Of a stretch of 18,927 nt of DNA, positions 6,802 through 12,836 are shown in pieces; position 1 is the first letter of the stretch; every line of letters starts with the position of its first letter. Source of the DNA: Bacteroidota bacterium (GTDB lineage Bacteria > Bacteroidota > Bacteroidia > Chitinophagales > Chitinophagaceae); NCBI GenBank assembly GCA_026391115.1, contig JAPLER010000053.1, positions 1 through 18,927 on the forward strand. Direction: 5' to 3'. The notes under the pieces are model-generated. The model was not told where the DNA came from, did no database searches, and saw only the letters and a list, made by a program, of their open reading frames with translations. The position numbers and the translations under genes were made by a program.

Positions 6802-7164
6802 ATGTTATTTTTTGGAAAAAATTTAATTCACCTAAGGAATAGAGAGGGTAAAAAACAAGCTGAAATGCTTGGTTTCATTGGTATAAATAGAACTACGTGG
6901 AATAATTATGAAAACCAAAAAAGTTTTCCAAAGCTGGAAGATTTTATAAAAATAGCCAAACATTTTGGCATAAGTGAGACTGATTTGCTACATACAAACT
7001 TAGAAAAAGAAGCGGCAAAACACTTGCCTAAAGCTGGCGAATACATAGACTTTGAAAAGGAATATTATAATTTATTAAGAACTTATAATGAACTAAGCAA
7101 AAAAACTGTACAGCTACAAGAAGAGCAAGTACAGTATTTAAAAAAACATCAACTTGTTAAATAA
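6802..7164 (+). CDS. XRE-family repressor with C-terminal coiled coil
   Basis: This encodes 120 aa. Residues 4-58 form an XRE/Cro-CI helix-turn-helix: FGKNLIHLRNREGKKQAEM leads into the first HTH helix, then GINRTTWNNYENQKSFP is the recognition helix and following turn, and LEDFIKIAKHFGISETDLL is the usual closing block. The C-terminus (about 83-120) is a charged heptad-like helix (YYNLLRTYNELSKKTVQLQ...) for oligomerisation. No LexA-type Ser/Lys protease domain is present, so induction would not be by RecA-driven self-cleavage. I chose ATG 6802 over the in-frame GTG at 6763 because the 13 extra codons read as hydrophobic non-domain sequence and overlap the early promoter. Two possible lysogenic genes follow within 12 bp. 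Confidence 0.85.
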   Translation: MLFFGKNLIHLRNREGKKQAEMLGFIGINRTTWNNYENQKSFPKLEDFIKIAKHFGISETDLLHTNLEKEAAKHLPKAGEYIDFEKEYYNLLRTYNELSKKTVQLQEEQVQYLKKHQLVK

Positions 7165-7175
7165 TTTAAACTAAA

Positions 7176-7394
7176 ATGTATATGAAAATATTATCAATAT
7201 TAAGTATTTCAGCTAGTGTGTTTATGTTGATTGTTGTAATGGTACTAGCTGCTGAAATTTCACAAAGTGTAGAAAATGGCATAGACCGATTTTCGGAACT
7301 TTATTTCACTTTGTTTTTGCTATCGCTTTTCTTCTTAACATTTTCAATAATATCAACGGTTGTATCATTTAATAAATCAAAAAATAAAGTATGA
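7176..7394 (+). CDS. Small inner-membrane protein with two membrane segments
   Basis: This 72-aa protein has two hydrophobic segments, about residues 5-26 (ILSISASVFMLIVVMVLAA) and 43-65 (LYFTLFLLSLFFLTFSIIS). A short polar loop (EISQSVENGIDRFSE) joins them and a basic tail (NKSKNKV) follows. That is the topology of a helical hairpin with both ends on one side. It starts 12 bp after the repressor (an alternative ATG at 7182 is possible), and its stop overlaps the next gene's start (ATGA at 7391-7394). Co-transcription with the repressor means expression in the lysogen, the position of superinfection-exclusion or lysogenic-conversion genes. A holin-like role is less likely because it would be expressed in the lysogen. 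Confidence 0.7.
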   Translation: MYMKILSILSISASVFMLIVVMVLAAEISQSVENGIDRFSELYFTLFLLSLFFLTFSIISTVVSFNKSKNKV

Positions 7395-7756
7395 GAAAAT
7401 TATTTTTATTGGTAGCAGTAATGTTTTTTAGTGCCAACCTAAAGGCTCAAAAGGCTTACGATTATATAAGCTATAAAGGCAAATGGGGCAACTTTAGTAT
7501 AACATTAAAGTATGGTGCTGGTTATGTAGCAGCAACTACATTAACTGCTGTAAATAGCAAAACTGGTGCAAGAAAAGTTTATAGTTACAATAGAGAGGGT
7601 AGCAGTGACAATTTAAAAGTTTGTTTAAGCAATACCACTAATAAAACAAACTACTGCATTAAATCTAGTGAATTAGAAAACGAAAATGAAACTATAAATG
7701 TTGCAATAAGCTGGGATGACAATGTAGAATTTTTTGAAATGAAAAAAGTAAAATAA
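7391..7756 (+). CDS. Secreted beta-rich protein, possible lysogenic conversion factor
   Basis: This encodes 121 aa. It starts MRKLFLLVAVMFFSANLKAQ, a clear Sec signal peptide with likely cleavage after the Ala-Gln at about residue 20 and no lipobox Cys. The mature part alternates hydrophobic and polar residues (WGNFSITLKYGAGYVAATTL, ETINVAISWDDNVEFFEM), so it is probably a periplasmic beta-sheet protein. Two Cys (KVCLSN, TNYCIKS) could form a disulfide. It overlaps the preceding membrane-protein gene by 4 bp, so the two are translationally coupled and probably work together. A cell-surface change or block of superinfection is the best guess from context; no family is recognised. Confidence 0.75.
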   Translation: MRKLFLLVAVMFFSANLKAQKAYDYISYKGKWGNFSITLKYGAGYVAATTLTAVNSKTGARKVYSYNREGSSDNLKVCLSNTTNKTNYCIKSSELENENETINVAISWDDNVEFFEMKKVK

Positions 7757-7799
7757 ACACAACAATATAACAGTAATAGAGTGTTGTAAGTTGTTGTGT
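7757..7799 (+). other. Possible stem-loop at the end of the repressor operon
   Basis: ACACAACAA (7757-7765) pairs perfectly with TTGTTGTGT (7791-7799) around a 25-nt loop, immediately after the stop of the secreted-protein gene. No T run follows, so this is not a standard Rho-independent terminator; it could stabilise the 3' end or be chance in a repetitive T/G stretch. Confidence 0.35.
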
Positions 7800-7879
7800 G
7801 TTAATGAGTGGCAAATTTACCGCTATTCTCCACCTAACACCCTAAAACGCAACAATAGCAAGGGTTTCATAAAAAACAA

Positions 7880-7902
7880 GTCTATAAAATAACTTTATAG
7901 AC
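7880..7902. repeat. Inverted repeat upstream of integrase, candidate attP core
   Basis: GTCTATAAA (7880-7888) and TTTATAGAC (7894-7902) form a perfect 9-bp inverted repeat around a 5-bp centre (ATAAC), 41 bp upstream of the integrase ATG. Two inverted arms of 9-13 bp around a 5-8 bp crossover region is the layout of a tyrosine-recombinase core site. It could instead be an operator for int. The surrounding 7757-7942 gap has no gene that I can see. Confidence 0.45.
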
Positions 7903-7942
7903 CACTTTATGACTGTTAAGATTTTCAAAAATTTTAATAGTT

Positions 7943-9007
7943 ATGAATAAAAAAAATTTTGTTCCCAAACTTTACCCACTTAACCACGACACACGTAAGG
8001 TGTGGTTTGTGCAATGGCAAGACAATAGGGGAGTGAAACGCAAAACTTATGGCAACCTTAATAAACTGCCTACCAAAAAAGCAAGACTAAAAGAAGCCGA
8101 AAACATTATTTTTAAACTAAGCCAAAGTGAATTGGTAGCACCTGTAAAAAGCTATAATCTTTACCAGCTTTTGAGCAAATTAGTACATAGTAAAATTGAT
8201 GTACTGGAGCATAAAAGTTATTTGAGTTACGATAGTATTGTAAATGGCTTTGGTTATTGGTATAAGACTATAAAAAAGAACGACAACCCTATAACAGATT
8301 ACTTTAACTACCTTGCTGCAAAAGGCTTACATAAAAACACCATACGTGGCAAATGTTGTGTGTTAAAAAGCCTTACAGCCGAATTGATACGCAATAAAAC
8401 CATTAAAGAAAACCCATTTGAGGGCGTATTATTTAAGCGTGTAAAAGCTACTAGCAAACTGCCATTTAATACCATACAAACGCAATTGCTAAAAGATTAT
8501 ATGAGTATTTACAACACCCAACTATTGTTGGCTTGTGAGTTTATGTATTACCTGTATTTACGCCCAAATGAATTGAGACAACTAAAAATAAAAGACATAC
8601 TTTTTGATGATTGGAAAGTGGTTTTAAGTGGCACTATTGCAAAAGATGATGACACTATTTACAAAAAAATTCCTTTGCCATTTAGAGACAAAATAAACAC
8701 ATTACGAAATTGCAACATGGACCATTTTATTTTTAGCCACAACAATAAACCAGGAGCAAAGATGTTAAGCGTAAATAACCTTAGCAACCAACATAAAATT
8801 ATGCTTAAAAAGTTAAACATAAGTAACCGCTATAGTTTTTACAGTTGGGTACACACTGGCATTAAAAACGCTGCTTTGTCTAATATACCAATAAAGGAGT
8901 TGCAGTTGCAAAAAGGACACCACGACTTAAATATGTTTAACCAATACTTAAAAGATTTGGGCGTTGATGATTGTGTGGCACTGGTTAATAATTTTCCTGC
9001 AATGTGA
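7943..9007 (+). CDS. int: Tyrosine recombinase / integrase
   Basis: This 354-aa protein has an N-terminal Arm-type binding part (VWFVQWQDNRGVKRKTYGN), a helical core-binding domain (about 70-165) and a C-terminal catalytic domain. Catalytic residues in order are Arg207 in LYLRPNELRQL, His304 in SWVHTG, His326/His327 in KGHHDL and the nucleophile Tyr335 in NQYL. It is of the Bacteroidota type in which box II reads Y-S-[WF]-K-H-T-G; here the Lys/Arg position is Val303, which may lower activity. It is transcribed rightward, convergent with the late operon, with the terminator at 9191-9218 between them. The role is integration and excision of the prophage. The ATG at 7943 follows an A/T-rich leader, and the inverted repeat at 7880 may be its core site. 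Confidence 0.93.
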   Translation: MNKKNFVPKLYPLNHDTRKVWFVQWQDNRGVKRKTYGNLNKLPTKKARLKEAENIIFKLSQSELVAPVKSYNLYQLLSKLVHSKIDVLEHKSYLSYDSIVNGFGYWYKTIKKNDNPITDYFNYLAAKGLHKNTIRGKCCVLKSLTAELIRNKTIKENPFEGVLFKRVKATSKLPFNTIQTQLLKDYMSIYNTQLLLACEFMYYLYLRPNELRQLKIKDILFDDWKVVLSGTIAKDDDTIYKKIPLPFRDKINTLRNCNMDHFIFSHNNKPGAKMLSVNNLSNQHKIMLKKLNISNRYSFYSWVHTGIKNAALSNIPIKELQLQKGHHDLNMFNQYLKDLGVDDCVALVNNFPAM

Positions 9008-9011
9008 TCAC

Positions 9012-9141
9012 GTAACTTATTTAATTGCGTTGGCAGCTGTGGTGTTTTTTTGCAGGATCATAACGCAAAAAAAGTAGTTACTTCAGATATTTAAACCCTG
9101 CTACAATTAAATATTTGGTGTGTAGTGCGGTGCAAATATTT
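9012..9141. repeat. Nested inverted repeats downstream of int (possible attP arms)
   Basis: GTAACT near 9012 pairs with AGTTAC near 9076, and inside it TTGCGTT pairs with AACGCAA, giving an imperfect long hairpin. Next to it AAATATTTG (9109-9117) and CAAATATTT (9133-9141) form a perfect 9-bp inverted repeat around 15 bp, and a third ATATTT lies near 9088. The gap 9008-9190 holds no gene. Such sets of repeats beside int occur in phage attachment regions, but no core can be fixed without the host junctions. Confidence 0.4.
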
Positions 9142-9190
9142 TTAAGCAATTGTGAAAGGCTTTGTTTTGAGGTGCGAACCTGGAGAAAAG

Positions 9191-9218
9191 AAAACCCCAC
9201 ATAGAAATGTAGGGTTTT
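9191..9218. terminator. Bidirectional terminator between int and the late operon
   Basis: AAAACCCCACAT (9191-9202) pairs with ATGTAGGGTTTT (9207-9218) with one mismatch around the tetraloop AGAA. Flanking T and A runs serve both strands. It stands between the convergent integrase and the last late gene and would end both transcripts. Confidence 0.8.
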
Positions 9219-9249
9219 TCCAAAACTAACTGCTTATGAGAGAAAAATT

Positions 9250-9456
9250 TTATTTGCGTTTGGTTGCTTTCTTCTTAGGAGTTGCTTTTTTAGTTGTAGC
9301 TTTTTTATTAGCTGTTTTTTTAGGTGCTGCTTTCTTTTTAGCTGTTTTCTTTTTGCCTCGTTCCATTGTAGCACTGCATACGTCACCAGCTTTATTAATG
9401 AAATACAACTTTCCTTTTTCACGTTTTACAACGCCTTTCTTAATTACTTTTGCCAT
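9250..9456 (-). CDS. Histone-like Lys/Ala-rich DNA-binding protein
   Basis: This encodes 68 aa. Residues 1-35 form a small beta-like head (MAKVIKKGVVKREKGKLYF, then INKAGDVCSATMERG). Residues 36-68 are a disordered tail of AKKKAAPKKTANKKATTKK-type repeats, close to histone H1 tails and to bacterial proteins of the Hc1/AlgP kind. The tail has more than half Lys/Ala and would bind the DNA backbone. The head is of a type I associate with small Bacteroidota phage and chromosomal proteins. As the final late gene it is well placed to condense DNA inside the capsid or shut down host transcription. The plus-strand frame opposite is an artefact of the Lys codons. Confidence 0.8.
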   Translation of the reverse strand: MAKVIKKGVVKREKGKLYFINKAGDVCSATMERGKKKTAKKKAAPKKTANKKATTKKATPKKKATKRK

Positions 9457-9481
9457 TGTGTTTTATTGATTGGTTAAAAAA

Positions 9482-9811
9482 TTAATTGAAATATTCTATT
9501 AGTAAGTAAGTGCCATTGTTCATTCCTACATTGTCGCATCTAGTACCATTTACATCAAATATTGATAGATAGATAGTTTTAGATATTGGCTCTGGCGAAT
9601 AAGTATAATGCAATGGAGTGCTGTTATCATCTTGCATTGCACACATTAAAAGTCCTATTTTATTTACATCAATTTCATTGTCGAATTGAATAATAAAACC
9701 GCCTATTTGGTCTCTAGTAAAAGACACGTTGCCAATTGTATTTTTTTTAAAATCAACAACTGGATTGTCTTCATTGCGTTGCTTAAAAAAGCATTTAATT
9801 TTTCTTGACAT
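9482..9811 (-). CDS. Spike/fibre-like protein sharing the C-terminal domain of its neighbour
   Basis: This encodes 109 aa starting at MSRKIK (ATG at 9811), chosen because it lies 10 bp after the stop of the upstream gene; an upstream ATG at 9844 would overlap that gene by 23 bp and add a hydrophobic stub. Residues 22-109 match the C-terminus of the neighbour: N-x-I-G-N...FTRDQIGGFIIQF, then YSPEPISKTIYLSIFDVNG and the end LLIEYFN, against ATRNSIGNYLISF, SPSGLILLSLKDDG and IEFILYN. Such 'TR-x-x-x-G-x-[FY]-x-[IL]-x-F' beta domains are frequent at the C-termini of Bacteroidota phage proteins that sit at the virion surface. Receptor binding or a vertex role is inferred. Confidence 0.7.
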   Translation of the reverse strand: MSRKIKCFFKQRNEDNPVVDFKKNTIGNVSFTRDQIGGFIIQFDNEIDVNKIGLLMCAMQDDNSTPLHYTYSPEPISKTIYLSIFDVNGTRCDNVGMNNGTYLLIEYFN

Positions 9812-9821
9812 TAAAAAGGGT

Positions 9822-10517
9822 TTAATTATATAAAATAAATTCAATAGGAGTGTTTCTTAATATTCCATCGCTATAGCTATTGCCATCATCTTTGAGTGAT
9901 AATAAAATTAAACCACTAGGAGAAATATTATCAACTTCGTTATGACCATTAAAGTCAGCACTACCCTTGTTATTTTGCCCAATATTGTAGTACATTCTAT
10001 CTAATTCAATGTCGTAAGGAAATGAAATTAAATAATTGCCTATTGAGTTTCTAGTGGCTATAAAATCTCCACCAAAATTGTTTTCAAAAGTTAATAATTG
10101 GGGTGGGTTTGTTCCAGTTTGTAACTTTATTTGCCCTCTAAAAATTTTATAGTTTGCACTGCTATTGTTTCTAGCTAAAAAAAAAAGGTTTATTTCTTGT
10201 TGGGCTTCAAATAATTTGGTTACAAACAAATCGCTGCTTATAAAAAGTAAACTTGTTTCGCCCTCTTCGGTAATAGTGCCACTTTCTTTTACGTATCCAT
10301 CTAATTCGTAAATAAATTGTATTACATTGCCACCTATCGGCAATTTTCGTTTTTCTCCATTGCTAAATATTAACTTAAAAATACCCTCATCGCTCAATCG
10401 TTCTACACCTACTTTGGTTACATCGTCTGTACGCAAATATAAGCCTGTATCTTCAATACTTAAACCACTATCTCCGTCTATAATCTTTATTAACTTGTCT
10501 GTTATTTTTATTTGCAT
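9822..10517 (-). CDS. Spike/fibre-like protein, putative receptor-binding
   Basis: This 231-aa protein is beta-rich throughout, with no membrane segment or signal. The N-terminal half (1-75) reads as short strands ('KLIKIIDGDSGLSIEDTGLYL', 'GIFKLIFSNGEKRKLPIGG'), possibly the part that attaches to the virion. A middle part (75-140) follows. The C-terminal domain (about 143-231) is shared with the smaller downstream gene and ends in PIEFILYN. It lies 3 bp downstream of the lysozyme gene, at the end of the late operon, where tailless phages often place spike or receptor genes. This is my best candidate for host recognition; the function is inferred from shape and position. Confidence 0.6.
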   Translation of the reverse strand: MQIKITDKLIKIIDGDSGLSIEDTGLYLRTDDVTKVGVERLSDEGIFKLIFSNGEKRKLPIGGNVIQFIYELDGYVKESGTITEEGETSLLFISSDLFVTKLFEAQQEINLFFLARNNSSANYKIFRGQIKLQTGTNPPQLLTFENNFGGDFIATRNSIGNYLISFPYDIELDRMYYNIGQNNKGSADFNGHNEVDNISPSGLILLSLKDDGNSYSDGILRNTPIEFILYN

Positions 10518-10520
10518 TGT

Positions 10521-11222
10521 TTAAATTTTGTTGTTAAGGAAATGTTTTAATAAGGTTGCAGCACCTATTTGTTTGTCAACTGCTGTGCTACTAAATACAC
10601 CATCCGCAACGTATTTCCCTGCTGTATAGTGTTGAGTTCCACTCCATACATAAGGGTTATTTTTTTTGCGTCTAGCATAACCAAAACCATTGTAACGCTC
10701 AAACAAATAAATCATTCCTGCAACACTCCAATCTTTCCATTTGTCTAAGCCTTTAATCATTAAAGCATCAATTGCACTTTCTTCAAATGTGTAAGTTGTG
10801 CCGTTTGCTGGTGCTGCTTTTGGTCTATTGGTAGGCACGTTTATAGTTCTTTGGTTTAGGCTATCTCCATTGTGTAAATGAGTTCTAAAATTACATCCAC
10901 TTTCTCGAGCGTGTAGTATAGCAATAAAGTAATAAGGCATTGCAGCATTTACTTTATTGGCAATAGATTGATAAACTTGTTTATTGGTTTTAGCAATATT
11001 TAAAAAACTATTTCCAGTGCTAATAAAACTACTTTTTATAGTAGCTGCATTAAACATATTGGTTGCATTTTGCAAATAAGCTGGTGTGTAATTGGTTTCA
11101 AACATAATATCTAGTTTGTCGTTTAAACTATCACTTAAAACATATTTACGATAATAAATAACCATAGCCACAATAATTATTGCAGCTATGATGTAAATGA
11201 TTATGTAAAATTTTTTATTCAT
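10521..11222 (-). CDS. Membrane-anchored phage lysozyme
   Basis: This encodes 233 aa. An N-terminal membrane anchor (residues 5-24, FYIIIYIIAAIIIVAMVIYY) with a basic start precedes the enzyme. The catalytic part (about 90-233) has the pattern of a known phage lysozyme/transglycosylase-like family: HARESGCNFRTHLHNGDSL (104-122, likely catalytic E107), TINVPTNRPKAAP, FEESAIDALMIKG, LFERYNGFGYARR (173-185), NPYVWSGTQHY, AGKYVADGVF and KQIGAATLLKHFL. The role is peptidoglycan cleavage, at entry if carried in the virion membrane or at lysis. The anchor lets it sit in the internal membrane, as do the virion-borne muralytic enzymes of PRD1 and PM2. Its start shares one base with the upstream stop. 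Confidence 0.85.
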   Translation of the reverse strand: MNKKFYIIIYIIAAIIIVAMVIYYRKYVLSDSLNDKLDIMFETNYTPAYLQNATNMFNAATIKSSFISTGNSFLNIAKTNKQVYQSIANKVNAAMPYYFIAILHARESGCNFRTHLHNGDSLNQRTINVPTNRPKAAPANGTTYTFEESAIDALMIKGLDKWKDWSVAGMIYLFERYNGFGYARRKKNNPYVWSGTQHYTAGKYVADGVFSSTAVDKQIGAATLLKHFLNNKI

Positions 11223-11767
11223 TATTTGAATATTCTAATCAGCACAATTACAATAATGGTAAGTGCTAATATTTTTACAAGTGGGCTAGTGTTTTTGTAT
11301 CGTTGGTACAATGTTTTTTTTGTTTGTTCTATTGTATCGCAATCGCTACAAGGGTTTGCACCTGTGCAGCCTGTGCAAGGTTGTTGGGTTGTTGTTGTGC
11401 TGGTGTTGTTTGTAGCTGCTGTAGCTACAGTTGCAACACTTGTTGCTTTTGGGCTGTTTGGCACTTCGGGCGTTACAGTGTTTACTATTGTAGGTTTAAC
11501 AACAATTAAATTGCCTTTATCGTCAAACGCTCCTAAAGCTGGTCTAGGTGGTATAACAATATTATTACTTGTAATGCCTAAAGGTTTTACATCCATTGGC
11601 TCTATTGCTATTTGTGTAATAGGTTTAACGTTTAAACCACCTGCTAAACCTGCAATAGTGCCTACTGTGGCTACTGGTTTAGTGTTGTTGGGTTTATCGT
11701 TATTTACTTGTTGTGTGGGTGGCAATTTCCCGCCATTATCTTCTAAAATTTGTATAAAACTTTTCAT
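11222..11767 (-). CDS. Membrane protein, C-tail anchored, with Cys cluster
   Basis: This encodes 181 aa. An Ile/Pro/Thr-rich, low-complexity ectodomain (GGLNVKPITQIAIEPMDVKP, PEVPNSPKATSVATVATAAT) is followed by a Cys cluster PCTGCTGANPCSDCD (about 132-146, CxxC-x5-CxxC) and a short basic link. A membrane segment (about 162-179, SPLVKILALTIIVIVLIRIFK) ends the protein. The cluster could hold a zinc ion or form disulfides on the virion surface. A long plus-strand frame (11226-11774) lies opposite, but the minus-strand frame fits the operon with one-base spacing. It is probably a virion membrane or penton-type protein; identity unknown. Confidence 0.65.
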   Translation of the reverse strand: MKSFIQILEDNGGKLPPTQQVNNDKPNNTKPVATVGTIAGLAGGLNVKPITQIAIEPMDVKPLGITSNNIVIPPRPALGAFDDKGNLIVVKPTIVNTVTPEVPNSPKATSVATVATAATNNTSTTTTQQPCTGCTGANPCSDCDTIEQTKKTLYQRYKNTSPLVKILALTIIVIVLIRIFK

Positions 11768-11770
11768 AAA

Positions 11771-11923
11771 TTAAATTGATTTTTTAATGATACCATAAAC
11801 TAATAAAGCGATAATAAAAACACTTACTAAGCCTATACAAAGCCTTACAATGCTTTCGTTGTCTAGCTCTACAGTTACAGTAACTTTGGGATTGTCTCCT
11901 ACTATGGTGTTTAGTAAATTCAT
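11771..11923 (-). CDS. Small single-pass membrane protein, 50 aa
   Basis: A 51-codon frame runs from ATG at 11923 to TAA at 11771. A polar N-terminal part (MNLLNTIVGDNPKVTVTVEL) is followed by one membrane segment (about 28-46, RLCIGLVSVFIIALLVYGII) and the basic tail KKSI. It fits exactly between two genes of the late operon (3 bp on each side). Same topology as the other C-tail-anchored late proteins, so a virion membrane protein is likely. Confidence 0.6.
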   Translation of the reverse strand: MNLLNTIVGDNPKVTVTVELDNESIVRLCIGLVSVFIIALLVYGIIKKSI

Positions 11924-11926
11924 AAA

Positions 11927-12367
11927 TTATTTAAACTGCATCCAACTTGGTTGTGCTGTAACAATAGTTGCACTACCACCAGCTTTTACAGTTTTTATTT
12001 TAGCTATTAATAAATCTAACTCGCTTGTGTTGTTAATTATCCAAAGTGTGTTACTTGGTACATTTACATACTTCTTTAATTCGGCTAGTGTTTTGTCTCC
12101 TACAATGCCATCCTGTGCAACACCCAAAGCATTTTGTAATATTTTTGCTGCTTCACTTTTTTTCATATACATAATAGGAAAACCATTGGCTACTGCTAAT
12201 ACTTGTTGTGGTGTAGCGTGTGTAGTTGCTGCCTGTGGTGTGGCTGCTGGTTGTGTGCCTGCTTTATCTTCTACTTTTTTGGCTTGTTTTGCTTTGGTAA
12301 TAAATAGTATTACAACTGCAATAATTAAAAAGGCTACTAAGCCAATGATGATTTTTTTATGGTTCAT
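11927..12367 (-). CDS. Membrane-anchored peptidoglycan-binding-like protein
   Basis: This encodes 146 aa. An N-terminal membrane segment (5-23, KIIIGLVAFLIIAVVILFI) is followed by a flexible Ala/Pro/Gln/Thr linker (about 28-60). The C-terminal part 'KKSEAAKILQNALGVAQDGIVGDKTLAELKKYV' (69-101, in two pieces) matches the PG_binding_1 repeat: LQ-x-ALG, then DG-x-x-G-x-x-T and a closing helix. Such domains anchor enzymes or structural proteins to cell-wall sugars. The anchor plus binding domain could hold the virion against the cell wall or position the lysozyme two genes downstream. The match is short and read by eye. Confidence 0.7.
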   Translation of the reverse strand: MNHKKIIIGLVAFLIIAVVILFITKAKQAKKVEDKAGTQPAATPQAATTHATPQQVLAVANGFPIMYMKKSEAAKILQNALGVAQDGIVGDKTLAELKKYVNVPSNTLWIINNTSELDLLIAKIKTVKAGGSATIVTAQPSWMQFK

Positions 12368-12368
12368 T

Positions 12369-12833
12369 TTAAATTGATTTTATTGTTGAGTAGTAACCTG
12401 TTTTAAGTTTAGCAATGTCTCCATTGTCAAAACTTGCATCTAAACTGGTAGCCAAACTTTCTTCTGCAACTTCTTGATAATATTGTGCTAACAATTGCAC
12501 TTCTTGTATTGACTGCATACTATTGATTGCAGCAATAAAATTTTCTTCGTTGTAGTTTGTTGGTCTCCAAAAATTACCAAACCCTTTAACATCTTTAGTC
12601 CAAAGCGTTTCGGCTCTATTTCTTATTTCTTGCAACCTTGCTAATGGTATTCCTGTTTGTGTTGATTTGGTGGCATCTGCTGCCAAATTACCTACAGAAT
12701 TTACACCAGCTTTTGCCGCTTTATATACTTTAATTATTACAACAACTATTATTAAAATAATTACTGCATAAATGATAAAATATAACCAGCTTTTCCCTTT
12801 TTCGTTTGCTCCGCTTACTATTTTGTCTAACAT
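12369..12833 (-). CDS. Single-pass membrane protein with annexin-like helical domain
   Basis: This encodes 154 aa. One membrane segment (16-35, WLYFIIYAVIILIIVVVIIKVYK) is followed by a polar linker. The C-terminal domain (about 85-154) contains NYNEENFIAAINSMQSIQEV, LLAQYYQEVAEESLATSLDA and FDNGDIAKLKTGYY. It resembles the 'xDEexixxAlxxlxxxxxvxxlxxxYxxxxxxsLxxxL' helical repeat seen in annexin-like and Bacteroidota phage proteins. The N-out or N-in topology is not decided. It is one of the run of single-pass late membrane proteins, 3 bp downstream of the Ala-rich gene and 1 bp upstream of the peptidoglycan-binding gene. Probably a virion membrane protein. Confidence 0.65.
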   Translation of the reverse strand: MLDKIVSGANEKGKSWLYFIIYAVIILIIVVVIIKVYKAAKAGVNSVGNLAADATKSTQTGIPLARLQEIRNRAETLWTKDVKGFGNFWRPTNYNEENFIAAINSMQSIQEVQLLAQYYQEVAEESLATSLDASFDNGDIAKLKTGYYSTIKSI

Positions 12834-12836
12834 AAA

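Noticed and set aside
9165..9185. GGTGCGAACCTGG resembling a tRNA T-arm (possible att in tRNA)
   Set aside because: The loop has only four bases and no acceptor or anticodon stem can be built around it.
9236..9469. Plus-strand hydrophobic frame opposite the histone-like gene
   Set aside because: Antisense of Lys codons gives Phe and Leu, and of Ala codons gives other hydrophobic residues, so a false membrane-like protein results. It is opposite a well-defined Lys/Ala-rich gene.
9812..9844. Upstream start of the 109-aa spike-like protein
   Set aside because: It would overlap the preceding gene by 23 bases and adds a non-conserved hydrophobic stub; ATG at 9811 gives regular spacing.
11226..11774. 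Plus-strand open frame of 182 codons opposite 11222-11767
   Set aside because: It mirrors the Ile/Pro/Thr/Val-rich minus-strand gene, lies against the direction of the operon and has no start context. The minus-strand frame fits its neighbours base by base.
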